A DNA stretch of 64,000 nucleotides. It comes from Prinia subflava. Lineage: Eukaryota > Chordata > Aves > Passeriformes > Cisticolidae. A model generated the notes under the pieces. That model ran no database searches. It saw only the letters and a program-made list of their open reading frames with translations, and was not told the origin of the DNA. The DNA is taken from the NCBI RefSeq assembly GCF_021018805.1, contig NC_086251.1, positions 18,023,098-18,087,097 of the forward strand, in the 5' to 3' direction. Both the position numbers and the translations under genes were made by a program. How positions within the stretch are numbered: the stretch's first letter is position 1; each line of letters starts with the position of its first letter. Shown piece by piece: positions 53,901-64,000 of the stretch.

Positions 53901-56900
53901 CTTAATCCATCCATAGAGGTATGCAGATAACACAAGACTGGTTGCTATAGAAACATCCATAGTGAACACAGGTACCAGAGTTGAAATGCAAAATAAGTTG
54001 TGAATTTAAAAAAAACTGCTGATACTGTAAAAAAAAACCCAACTAGATAACTGCTAAAGGTGATGTCCTCCTTCATAAAAGCTTTCAAAAAATGAGTCTC
54101 CACTCTATAAACCAATATTTGATTAAATATCCTGAACAAAGAATCTCCTGCGGTGCCCAGTGGCAGAAGCAAAGTTCTGGAAGTTGAGCCAGACCACAAA
54201 AAGAGCTTCTGTTTCAGTGCTGGATTTGAGGGCATGTAGTTATTTCCCAACACATCTGGCTTTTTACATACCGAGGCTGATTTTGAGCATGCTTTCTTCA
54301 GGTCCCAAATTGTGCTGATGTATTCCATCATGATTATGGCCAATGTTCCTGATGGAGACCTCTGCAAACACAGTCTGCACAATGGGTCTTCTCCAATTCC
54401 TCTGGCAGCAACGCAGCTACACCACGTTCTCTGCTCCCACTCAGCTCCCTGGAGTGTGCTCAGCAGCCAGGGACAGTGCCAGGAAGGATGTGCACACACA
54501 CAGGGTCACTGGCAAACACTGCTCTCCCCCCACAGCCGACAGCAGAGGGCTGGAGGTGAGGGTCAGGGGAACACAGCACTGCAGCACTCCCCTGCTCAGG
54601 CCCACCACGGACACTGTGCCTGAAACCTGCTCCTTCTGCCCAGGTAATGACAACACCCGAGGACACACAAATACCCTGTACCACAGGAAACCCCTTCCCA
54701 CTACTGGCTCTCTCTAAAAAGGAGAGAGGTTGATTTCAGGACTCTCAGGTTGACTTTTGGCCAGCCCAACCCTTTCTGAGGAGCTCAAGCCCTGCTCAGG
54801 AATTGAACTGATTGTGAGCAGGGACAAAAAGGTTTTGGGAAGCAGCAGGACTTAGACACAGATTCTCATTTCCTGAGATTTTTTTCAAGGAGATGGGGAA
54901 AGTAACTTGTACACCACAGCTGGCTTATAACAAGAAGTCTTTTTTAACCAGTCCCATCAATAAGCAGCTCACATGGTCATAGGAAGGATTTCTGACGTGT
55001 TCAATATTGATCCTCTGATCAATAACAGGCTTGTGAGCAATAATCACCCCCTAACAGCCTCACATCACAAAGCTCATCTTCTTTCACTGAACTCCATCAG
55101 AAAGCTAAGCAAAACACATTCTGAATCTTTCATGGATTCTTTTTAATGGATTGTTAATATTATTTGTACAAGCAAACAAAGTATTTACTACCATCTCAAC
55201 TGCCTAAATTCCGTGTAAGCAGTCCCTTGTAACAAAACCAGCGTTACGTCTGGAACAGCATCTCTCACTTCAATAGCTCAAATGCCTTGTCAAGAAAGCT
55301 ATTCTAATTGGGTAGGAGTACAAGAGAAAGCAAGACTATTCCCTTGTTTTATGTTAGCAATTTTTAATGATTGTTTATTTATATTAGGCTTTGCTATGCA
55401 ATAGCACATCTGAGGCTATTTATACACAATTACTTGTATCCCAAGCCACTTGCAAGCACGGGCAGTATGCCATCAGTAATGAATGCCACCTCAAAAAATC
55501 TTTTTCCGTGCACTAGTTATCCCCAAAGGAAGCATTACAGTCCCTTCTTATCAGCAACCGAGTATCTGCCACGGAAGCATTTCAGATCCCTTGGAATAAA
55601 CGAATTAAACAGACCTGTGATCAGCAGCTTGGCTGCAACATACAGACAGCAGAGACCACAGACTGCTCTGCTTGCACGTTTGGTTTTTTCTATTTCGTGG
55701 ATCTGAGGAAATTAGACCGTGACATAAAAATGAGTGCAAACATTCCCTCTGGGACTGTCCAAACAATGAGTTTACACCAAGGCCTCCCTCCAAGCATGCC
55801 TCTGATCACATCAGCACTGCTGACACTTCTGAACTACAGAAGATGTCTGGACTTAACTTCACCTTCTTTCGTCTAATGCTTCGGGATACAACACACAAAG
55901 ACTGCAAATATTTCTTCTGACCTCCAGTCTACACCACCAGCACTTAGACATCTAGGTGGCATTCAGGTCCCCTGGCTTTTGATGCCAATGCTGTTAGTGG
56001 TGCCTAGAAATCTGTGTGGCTCACCATGGCCTAAGGCTGCATCAGGTCGGCTGAACAGCTCCCTGGACACCATTAACAGCATTGATCAGAATTCCCCGGA
56101 CCACTGGAGTAGAGCAACTCGTATCTCAGCTCAAATTCACGTGCTCAGACTCTCTTTCACTTGTCACTGGAAGGAAATAGGCATCTTCAGAGTTCACTCC
56201 AGCCTATTCTAGAATATGCAGCCAGGCCAAACGACTTTGGGAAACCTACTCTGAGTGGCAGCCAGAACAAGCACCATGGAGGCAAAAAATCCCTCCTTAC
56301 CCTGTTACCTAAATGAGAGAAAAGACAGTTCTCTTTCCAAAGGTCAGATTGTGAATCTTTACAAACCCCTCTGTGGTAATCTGGAAATTAACTCATCAAC
56401 CCTTTTAATTAAAAGTACAAATTGCTTCTTTTCATTCCTTATTATAAAAACATGCTAGCACATAGCTATTAAACCCCCATGTGTGGTCAAATACACACAA
56501 AGAGCATAAAGAATCAAATTATGTCAGTTTAGCAAGTCCCAGCCAATGCCCATGAAAAGTATCCACACACACTTTCATTCCTGCACTGCCCCTTCCATGT
56601 ATTATTGCTTAGCAGCTCTTAACAAAGGCGCATGACTGACATGAATTTACAGCTTTCTTATTACTTTGCCCCTTCAGGTTATAAATTCATGGAACAGTTG
56701 TAGTTTATTGCATTTTTATGTTTGTCAGTTTTATTTACGCACTCTTTCCTGCCATTAGATGGGACAAAGCTTTTGGGTTTCTGCAGATCCTCAATCATTC
56801 TGTGCCAGGGCCTGAAATGGGATGGAAACAAAGTCTTGTGGCTCATCTAAAAATAAAGGGTCATCTCAAAACTCCTCAGCACATCCTTCCACCATAAAGC

Positions 56901-58093
56901 ACTGCTACATAAATATGACTTCATAAATTATATACCTTAAGTTTTTGCACGCTCACAGCAGTTTACCAATAAATGTTCTGCAATACCTGCTTAAAAAAAC
57001 CCCAGACATAAAATCATTGCCAATGATGATAAATGATTACGGTTTAATAACAGTCAAGCTGACAAAGCTGAAATGTCCACAGGGTGCACTGCAATTCAAA
57101 TTTCACAAGTGAAATAATAGAAAGCTTTGAAATATAAATGTTCCTGCCTTCAGCAAAGGGAGGGAATGTAGAGAATGGCCTTGTGACACCAGGGTCCCTA
57201 CTAATTCTAGGATGCCCCCCAAACCAAAACACTGGAATTTCATGCAAATTTAATAGGCAAGAGAACAAATGAGCTTTAGGGCAGAGATGATTGAATGTGT
57301 CTGTGCTGGGTGGGACAGGTCTGATGAAAGAATAAAACCAGAGACAGGCATGGGAGCAGGATAGAAAAGAAAGGCAAACATTGAGAAGTAGAACTTTATC
57401 CAAACAAGAACAAGAAGATATTTTGGACAGCAAACTGTATTCTTGCGTTAACTACAAAATTAGCTTTTCTGGACAGGAAGTGGAAAGCAGCAGTGGGACT
57501 CTCAGTATCAAATCTCTCAGTGAAGTTCAGGCTAAAAATCGTATTTGTCAATCAAGGGCAAAGTCTTATTTAGTAACTCATCATGAGGCCACTTGGAGTC
57601 TGCAGCTGTGCTGTAGAGAACCTGCTCACAATTAATGACCTGTAGCCACTTAAAAATAAATGACTGATTCCAAATTGTAAATAAGCAGTTCCATAGGAAG
57701 AAAACGTTTCAAGATTATGTCAGCCACCTTCTTTGCCATCCCATTAACAATTTCACAGGCAAAACACAATCAAAGGGGCAGAGAGCTCTCATCTTCAGAC
57801 AATGAAGTGAATCCCCAGGAAGCATGCACTTCAATATTATTCGTGGCCTTTCTCACTCTCACAAGATGGAGTGAGCTTTACCTCACAAGTAAGAGCAGGA
57901 CAAGTTTGCCAGGGCAAAAACAAGAAGAAACCATCCAGTTTTCAGTCCACCTCTCCTCTCTTTCCCTCATCCCTCAAAGGGTGTGACTGGCCACTAAGAA
58001 GATGCTCTCTCACAAGAGGCAAGTATCAAAAGTACATCTGAAAAGGGAGGAAAAGATAGCAGGATAAATGAGAGTCCTCTAACAAAAGTGGGA

Positions 58094-58120
58094 AAATAAT
58101 AAAAAAAACCCAAACAACAA
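58094..58120 (+). repeat. A/C-rich low-complexity tract
   Basis: AATAATAAAAAAAACCC followed by AAACAAC. Confidence 0.8.
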
Positions 58121-61100
58121 TCCTTTGAGTAGACACTCTACACTACTCAACTATATTACCCTCTAGATTCAGTGATCTGCATGAATATTCCCCCTCCGTT
58201 CCTGACCTTCATCCTGACATATGCTATCTCAGCAATTTTTGTTATTCTACTGAAATTCTGCATTTATCCCTAATTTGAAGACTTTGTGTTCAGTGAACCA
58301 GGTCTGCTCTCTGCTCAATGACTGTGGTCTCTGGCTTGCCTATGGAGGGGGAAAGAAAGAATTGATGGTGCAAGGGGATACCAAGAGGATTGCAGGAGTG
58401 AAGCCAAGAGTTGGTATGGCACAGCCAGAGAGGGTTGCAATCACAGGGAGAACAGTGGGGATTGGAAACATTTCCCTGAAGGAAAGCTCTGGAGGAAAAG
58501 GCAGCATTCCCAGCATCTGCCTTCCCTTCACTGCAGCAGCACAGGGAGAGCTGATGAAAATATGATGTCATTGTACCCCTTTATTTTAAGGGAAAAAGTT
58601 GCTATTGGCAAGCTGCTGTCTGGGTAATTGCTTCCTTTTTGGTCTAATGAATGTGAGATTTGTTGTCAGCCTTCCAGGGACAGTGAAAAGCTCATCTATT
58701 TTCTCCATTTTATCTGGATAAAATGGCCATGGGATTTGCTCAGTTAGGCAGCATTAGTGTGAATGATTATGAGGAAGTGCTAAAGCACCACCAAGACATT
58801 TGTGGCACTATCAGAGCTCTGTATTAGTCCTCTCTAATAAAAACTAATAAAAATTATCCTCAGTTATAACCTTTACTAGCTATGTCTAAGCAGCTAGAGC
58901 AAGTTTTTGAAATACTTAAATAAATACTTCTGCCAGGACCTCCAAGGAGCTGTGCTCCAAATATGATGCTGTTCTTGGTGAGCCCAATGCTGCATCAAAG
59001 TCAGCTCTCCTCAGGCTTTCTGTGTAAAACATCTTCCTGCTCTGCCAAGCCCCAGGAAGGCACAGTCTCTCTTCCCCAACAGCTTTGTGAGTACAATTAT
59101 GCATGTTCTATATGCTTACACAAACTCACACATTAGAAGAGACAGAGAAGAAGAGATTTTACAGGGAAGGAGGAAATAGTTTGCCACACAGACCCTCTTC
59201 TGCAGAAGTTCCTTCCCAGCCACTGCTGCCATTGAAAGATGGTCTCATTTGGGACAGGCCTGAGTCTGTCACACTTTCATTTGTACAAAACTCCAGCCTT
59301 TCAGGCCATATAACACTTTTCAGACTGAAGAACAACCCCGACTCAGGCAGGAATCCTACTGTTTTGTATTACTATAAATAGATTAAAAATCAGATTATTT
59401 CTCTTTCAGACAAAACAAGCCAGCTCTACAAGCAGCTAAAACAGCCCCAAAACTCCCGTGCTGCTGATGGCACAACAGCACATGCTGCTTGGTATACTCA
59501 ACACATTTTGGGGCACTCCCCTTGAAGGGCTTTTGACAAGTCAAACTTTTGGCTTCCCTCACTGTTGAATTGACAAAACAAGCATATTCTTACCTTAAAG
59601 TCAGCTAAAAATGGGAAAATAACTGACAAAGGGGACAAGAGGATAATAGGGAAACTTTCATGTCTCCTACCCGAGAACAGCTCCCAGAAAGCCGGGTTTA
59701 TTGCAGACACAATCTACTCATCATAAAACTTTGCTAAAGGGCAAGAAAACCAACGGCACAGAAATAATTTCTCTCTGCAAAGCATCTGCTTGCTGACTTT
59801 ATTGCCATTGCCATCTTGAACTGCAGAATTAAATAGTGACAATATTTGTATGAAAAGGATGAATGCTCAGCACTGCCAAGGAGAAAGGGTTCCCCTCTCT
59901 TTACATCACCCTCCAAATGCCCTCCTTTGTAAAATGGACCCTCGAAGGTTCTAGCAGGAAAGGAGAGATCAGCATTTCTCCAGGTGCCTCTCAGTGTATA
60001 GACATATTCAACAGCTCTCCACAGAAGCTACAGCTGAAGCAGTTGGATGCAGGGTGAGACAGAAGCCAAACCCTTCTGCAAACCCAAGGCATTGCCTTTT
60101 GCAGAGCAATGGCCACAGGGAAGTGGGAGGCTGTTCCAGCTCTGCAGCTGGAGAGCTGACCAAAGAGCACTCACTGCCTGTCCCCAGACCTTAGGGTTAT
60201 TATGCTCTGGGACATTAAGAGACTGTTTGGCTGCATCTGTGCAATATCCAGCCCCAGCCATTAAACTGTAGCTCCACAAATGCTCACTGCAGTCTGTGCT
60301 GATGGCACTGGCTACAGGAAGGCTGACACTTGGGGACCACAATGGCTCACCACCACTTGTCCCACAGCAAACAGATTGATGCAAAGCCAGCCAAAGCCCT
60401 TCTCGCATAAACTGGGAGAAAACAAAACCCAAGCAAGAGATAGAGGGGATTTGCAGCAATTCCAGTCTCATCTGGCCCATCTGAGACACTTCAACATGCT
60501 TAGCTCTGAGGACACAGTTTTTATGTGATGCCAGATGGGCAGAGTGAGAAGGAAGAACCACTTTACACATAATGCCCTGCACCAAGACCTGCCATCCACC
60601 TTCCTGATAGCAGAGCATTTTTGTACAAGGACACTGTTCACAGCTAAGTTACACACATGTGCTGCTCATGCCTCCCACCCCCACGGTGTCTTCTGTGGAA
60701 ACAGCAGATGAGGAGTTTGTGAAAGACCTTTTACATTCACACACTTTCACACACTCTGTTCTCCGCTTAGAAAAGCTGCCAGTGTGGCAGGATTAATACA
60801 GACACAGAACACAAAGTTTAGAGCTCACTAGGTAGACTTTGGTCACTGAAATTCCCTTGCCCAGATGTGCAGCTGCTCTGTAATGAGTGTGTGATAGGAT
60901 TCGAACACGCACAGGGAAGTTTATTCACTCCTAATTTGCTGCTGATGGCCTCTGCTGTCTGTGTAATAACGGGGTAAACCTGCAGCCAGGCAGAGCAGAT
61001 GAGAGAGAAAGAAATAAACTAGTTTAAGTCTGTCTGGGCTGCAGAAAACATCAGATAAAGCCACTTGTGATACAAGAGGAGTTAAGGGAAAAGAATTGCT

Positions 61101-63150
61101 ACCAGAAGCAAAAGAAAAAAGAACAAGAAGAAAAAGCTGTGTGCCCTGTACCTTTGCATGGTGTGTAATGCATACCCCTAGCAGGGTACTCATCTCCAAA
61201 CCTTTGATGTCATTTAAAGTATTTCAATTGCCTACAGGCATGAGTCACACGACATAGCCAAACCCAGCTCCTACAAACAGCACTGACTTCAAGCACCTCT
61301 GCAAACACGGAGAACCCTTCCTGTATGGTTGATGTCCCCTTTTCACCCAATGTGTAGGGGATACAATAGTCATGCAGAAAAGCAAAATACAGACCCCCCA
61401 ATTGTCTTCAATTAAAATTCCACCCAACTCATGAACTTTCTGCACATAAGCCACACACAAGTCAGCAGACCATTTGCTGCAAGATCAATGGTTTGGAAAA
61501 TTTGGTCAATGCATACAATCACACTCAGTAAATGAGAAGAGTCTGAAACAGCCAGAGAGTCTCTCCATGGGGAGGAGCAGCAGTAACATGAAGTGTAATG
61601 AAGCTAAAATAATTGAATCCCTTCTTTTTGTTTTTAAATTCCACTTTCCGAGTTAGTTGGTGAACAGTATCAATCCAAAACAGAGGACCAATTTATAATG
61701 CTGAGTGTAAAAGCCACAGTGTGGTTGGCTATTGATACGAGTTTTGTCTTTTGAAAGAATCCTTCATGGATCAGCCTGAGCACTGGTACAAAAGGAAAGA
61801 ATAAGGCAGTTCTCTCTCCTTCCTCACATTATCTTCCTTTGCTTTTTCAAAGCAGGTGTGAAAAAGTGACACACATACAAATAGCATATCTGAGCCAGCC
61901 AGGGAGAGCAAGTATGAGAAATGAACATTTTCGGTGCTTTTCACCAACTGCGCCTCTGGCTGAATCACAAGAAGAGGAAGGGAGGAAAAGGCCACATTGC
62001 CCTTTCAGGTCTCTTTATCATGTGGCAAAACCTTGTAGCTGAGGCCTTAGTTTTGACTGGCATGGCAACAGTGATATGCTTACAGAAATTCCGTCTGTAA
62101 AATTTTATTACTGAGATTAAACATACAGTTTTAAAATATGGATGCTAAGAAAAAAAAATTGTGCATAATTATGTGTCTTTCTTACTCAATGCCATACTCC
62201 CTGCCCTCTTTTTGGCCAGGAGCTATTCCCAAATTTCCCCCGATCTCAGAGCTCTGGCTCAAGTTCCTACCTTTTTAACCTTTGCAATGCTTTATGGTCC
62301 TAGCAATTCTATGTAGTATTTTCAAAGGAACCTTTTTAAAAATAAAAGGGTGACACTGGAGATAGATTTCTCAGTTCTGAAGAAAACTTCCAGAAGGCCT
62401 TTCTTTCTTCCTCCTGTCACTGCAAACATTTTCAGCTGGTAGGGTTGTTTTTCAGCTACAGAAATGGGTTCAGATAACTGAACTGAGACAGGCTCCTCTG
62501 AAGATTTTATAACAAATACTCCCACCACCACACAAATTTTTGTCTTTTGAATACAGAACCTACCAGCACATAAATACACTGTGTTCAAGCGCTTCATGAC
62601 TATTTACTGCTTGCTATAAAAGTGCACAGGCCCATAAAGGCTGCTTTTTCACAGCAGGACAGAATCTGTTCAGTGTTGGTCCACCTCTCTTTTTAGTTTT
62701 GTTTCTACTTCTTATTTCATTTTCCTTCTGGAAAAAGAACAATTCAGTAATGGAGGGCACAAGGGTTCTTCTTTTTGTTGCCACAACAATGGCATTTAAA
62801 AAGATAATGAAAAAAGCCTGAAAAAACTGTCAGCACACAGACTACTGTACGAAAATAAATCAGGAAGAGAATTCACCCAAGATTAGAGCTGACGTGCAGC
62901 TTTTCTCTGCACACCCAAATTTTGCCACCTAGTGTGTCCAAGGACAGACACCAGTGTCACTGAGCTGTGAACTCCAAAGACTGAGGCCTTACATGAAGAA
63001 AGATCTAAAGCTGAGTGAGTCAAAGGTCCTTTCAGAGACTTGGGAAAGCTCTCTGCCATTCAGTAAATGCCATGCTCTCAAAAAACTCTGGTGATGTAGA
63101 ATGGAAACCAAAAAACCAGAAATACCTCTGATAGCCTTCAATACTTAACA

Positions 63151-63189
63151 TACAAAAGAAAACAAAAACAAAAAACAAACAAACCCAGC
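63151..63189 (+). repeat. A/C-rich low-complexity tract
   Basis: Repeated AAAACAAA units ending in AAACAAACAAACCCAG. Confidence 0.85.
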
Positions 63190-63584
63190 AGATAAGGAAC
63201 AACAAGCAAGAGAAAACAAATAAAACATGAACGTGATCTTCATGTGTGTGCATATGGGCACAAGAATACAGATATACCTAACTGGTAAGATGTTTCACAG
63301 GCATAAATCACGCAGCTCTGTCGACTCATCAAATTTAGGTCTGGCACTTTATAAGCTTCTCTTCACTAGATGTTTCTGTTCCAGGCCTTTATCTTTTACC
63401 TTGTGCATCTAAGTCAGCTGTAGTACAAATTAGCTTTCCCTGTCCCATCTTCTTGGCTGTTTCCCTACCATCTGCAAATACAGCTGCCACCTCTCGGCTG
63501 TTCTGCATCCTGTCTGATTCTTTCATCCCACTTGCATTTTCCTCACAGCATTGCTCAGCTCCCCCTTATCTGTTGGGAGAGCAC

Positions 63585-63614
63585 AAAAAAAAAAAGGAAA
63601 GAAAGAAAGAAAAC
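63585..63614 (+). repeat. Poly-A and (GAAA)n simple repeat
   Basis: Eleven A residues are followed by GGAAAGAAAGAAAGAAAAC, a short purine microsatellite likely to vary in length. Confidence 0.88.
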
Positions 63615-64000
63615 AAGAGTGAGGAGGAAGGAGGCAAAATAATCCAAACCTTTGCATTATATTTAATTGCCTTAGTTAAAATCAAATTCCTCATTCTGGA
63701 CAACAGCAACCCTTAAAACTCTGATTACACCTTTTATATCTCTTCTCAAAGGATTTGTAACGATGGTCTGCCAAAGATGGATATTTACTTGTCGCTGTAC
63801 TTCTTAAAATCCCTTTGTCCCAGTATGTGACAGTCTTCACCAAGTAATCCTCCATATCATACATTTAGGGAACATTGTCTGTCAGAATTACAAAGGAAGA
63901 CAATCGAAGCTGACAGCATATGTTCTCCTAACAACATCTGCTATCAATCAAAAGGCTGTCAAGCAAATGCAAAAGATTAAACTCCTGCCCTTCACAGTAA

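Larger units (their letters stand above)
45110..64000 (-). other. TSPAN4: Partial TSPAN4 intron upstream of the TM1/TM2 exon, at least 18.9 kb
   Basis: The polypyrimidine tract and CCCAG acceptor adjoining 45109 show that an intron lies above this exon. The expected first coding exon (about 63 bp, starting M-A-R and carrying KYLMF-like and NLLFW-like motifs) was searched for by its reverse-complement pattern and not seen, so the intron probably continues past the right edge. Contents: a 49-base A tract (49186-49234), the 30-bp-unit minisatellite (49781-50298), an ancient CR1/L3-like piece (50690-50945), several A/C-rich tracts and a GAAA-type simple repeat (63585-63614). In 45200-49180 and 51000-63100 I see no gene. 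Untranslated first exons could be hidden here, because they leave no recognisable coding trace. Confidence 0.78.

Noticed and set aside
53945..54499. 184-codon minus-strand reading frame
   Set aside because: No recognisable domain, no consistent hydrophobic or repeat pattern, and composition like translated intron. It resembles a chance frame in a slightly GC-richer stretch.
60028..60618. 196-codon minus-strand reading frame
   Set aside because: No family resemblance, no promoter or splice context, and a Trp/Cys/Ser-rich random look.

Overview
The window looks like ordinary nuclear DNA from a bird, most likely a songbird. It is AT-leaning, has no CpG island or bacterial-style gene packing, carries several CR1 LINE fragments (the dominant avian retrotransposon), and holds one well-preserved solo LTR of a type I associate with passerine ERVL elements. 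Species cannot be named from the sequence.

The only protein-coding sequence I can support is two internal exons of one tetraspanin gene on the minus strand, best read as TSPAN4. The exon at 44918-45109 encodes the end of TM1, the small extracellular loop, TM2 and the tetraspanin signature. The exon at 26899-26973 encodes TM3 up to the start of the large extracellular loop. Both have canonical splice sites, are in phase 0 and join without a frame break. The first coding exon should lie at higher coordinates (beyond 64000) and the exons for the large loop, TM4 and C-terminus at lower coordinates (before 1); I searched for their expected motifs and did not find them. The window is therefore three intron pieces: at least 18.9 kb of the upstream intron, a complete 17.9-kb intron, and at least 26.9 kb of the downstream intron.

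Layout: 1-26898 is intron with an ancient CR1/L3-like copy (about 4960-5395), a doubly deleted CR1 (about 15100-15735), a 78-bp tandem duplication (18692-18860), the 754-bp solo LTR with perfect 5-bp target duplications (20961-21714), a possible old CR1 (about 25480-25830) and an AT-rich duplicated patch (25934-26030). 26974-44917 is intron with three CR1 3' ends (about 32618-33160, 36640-36925, 41900-42012) and a MIR-like SINE (about 38955-39160). 45110-64000 is intron with a 49-base A tract (49186-49234), a 30-bp-unit minisatellite (about 49781-50298) and an ancient CR1/L3-like fragment (about 50690-50945). A/C-rich low-complexity tracts recur throughout.

No new multi-gene system is visible. 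The most unusual item is the minisatellite: its unit is a multiple of three, two minus-strand frames stay open right through it, and three of the four variable positions are silent in the longer frame (285 aa). I think this is probably non-coding, but it can be tested.
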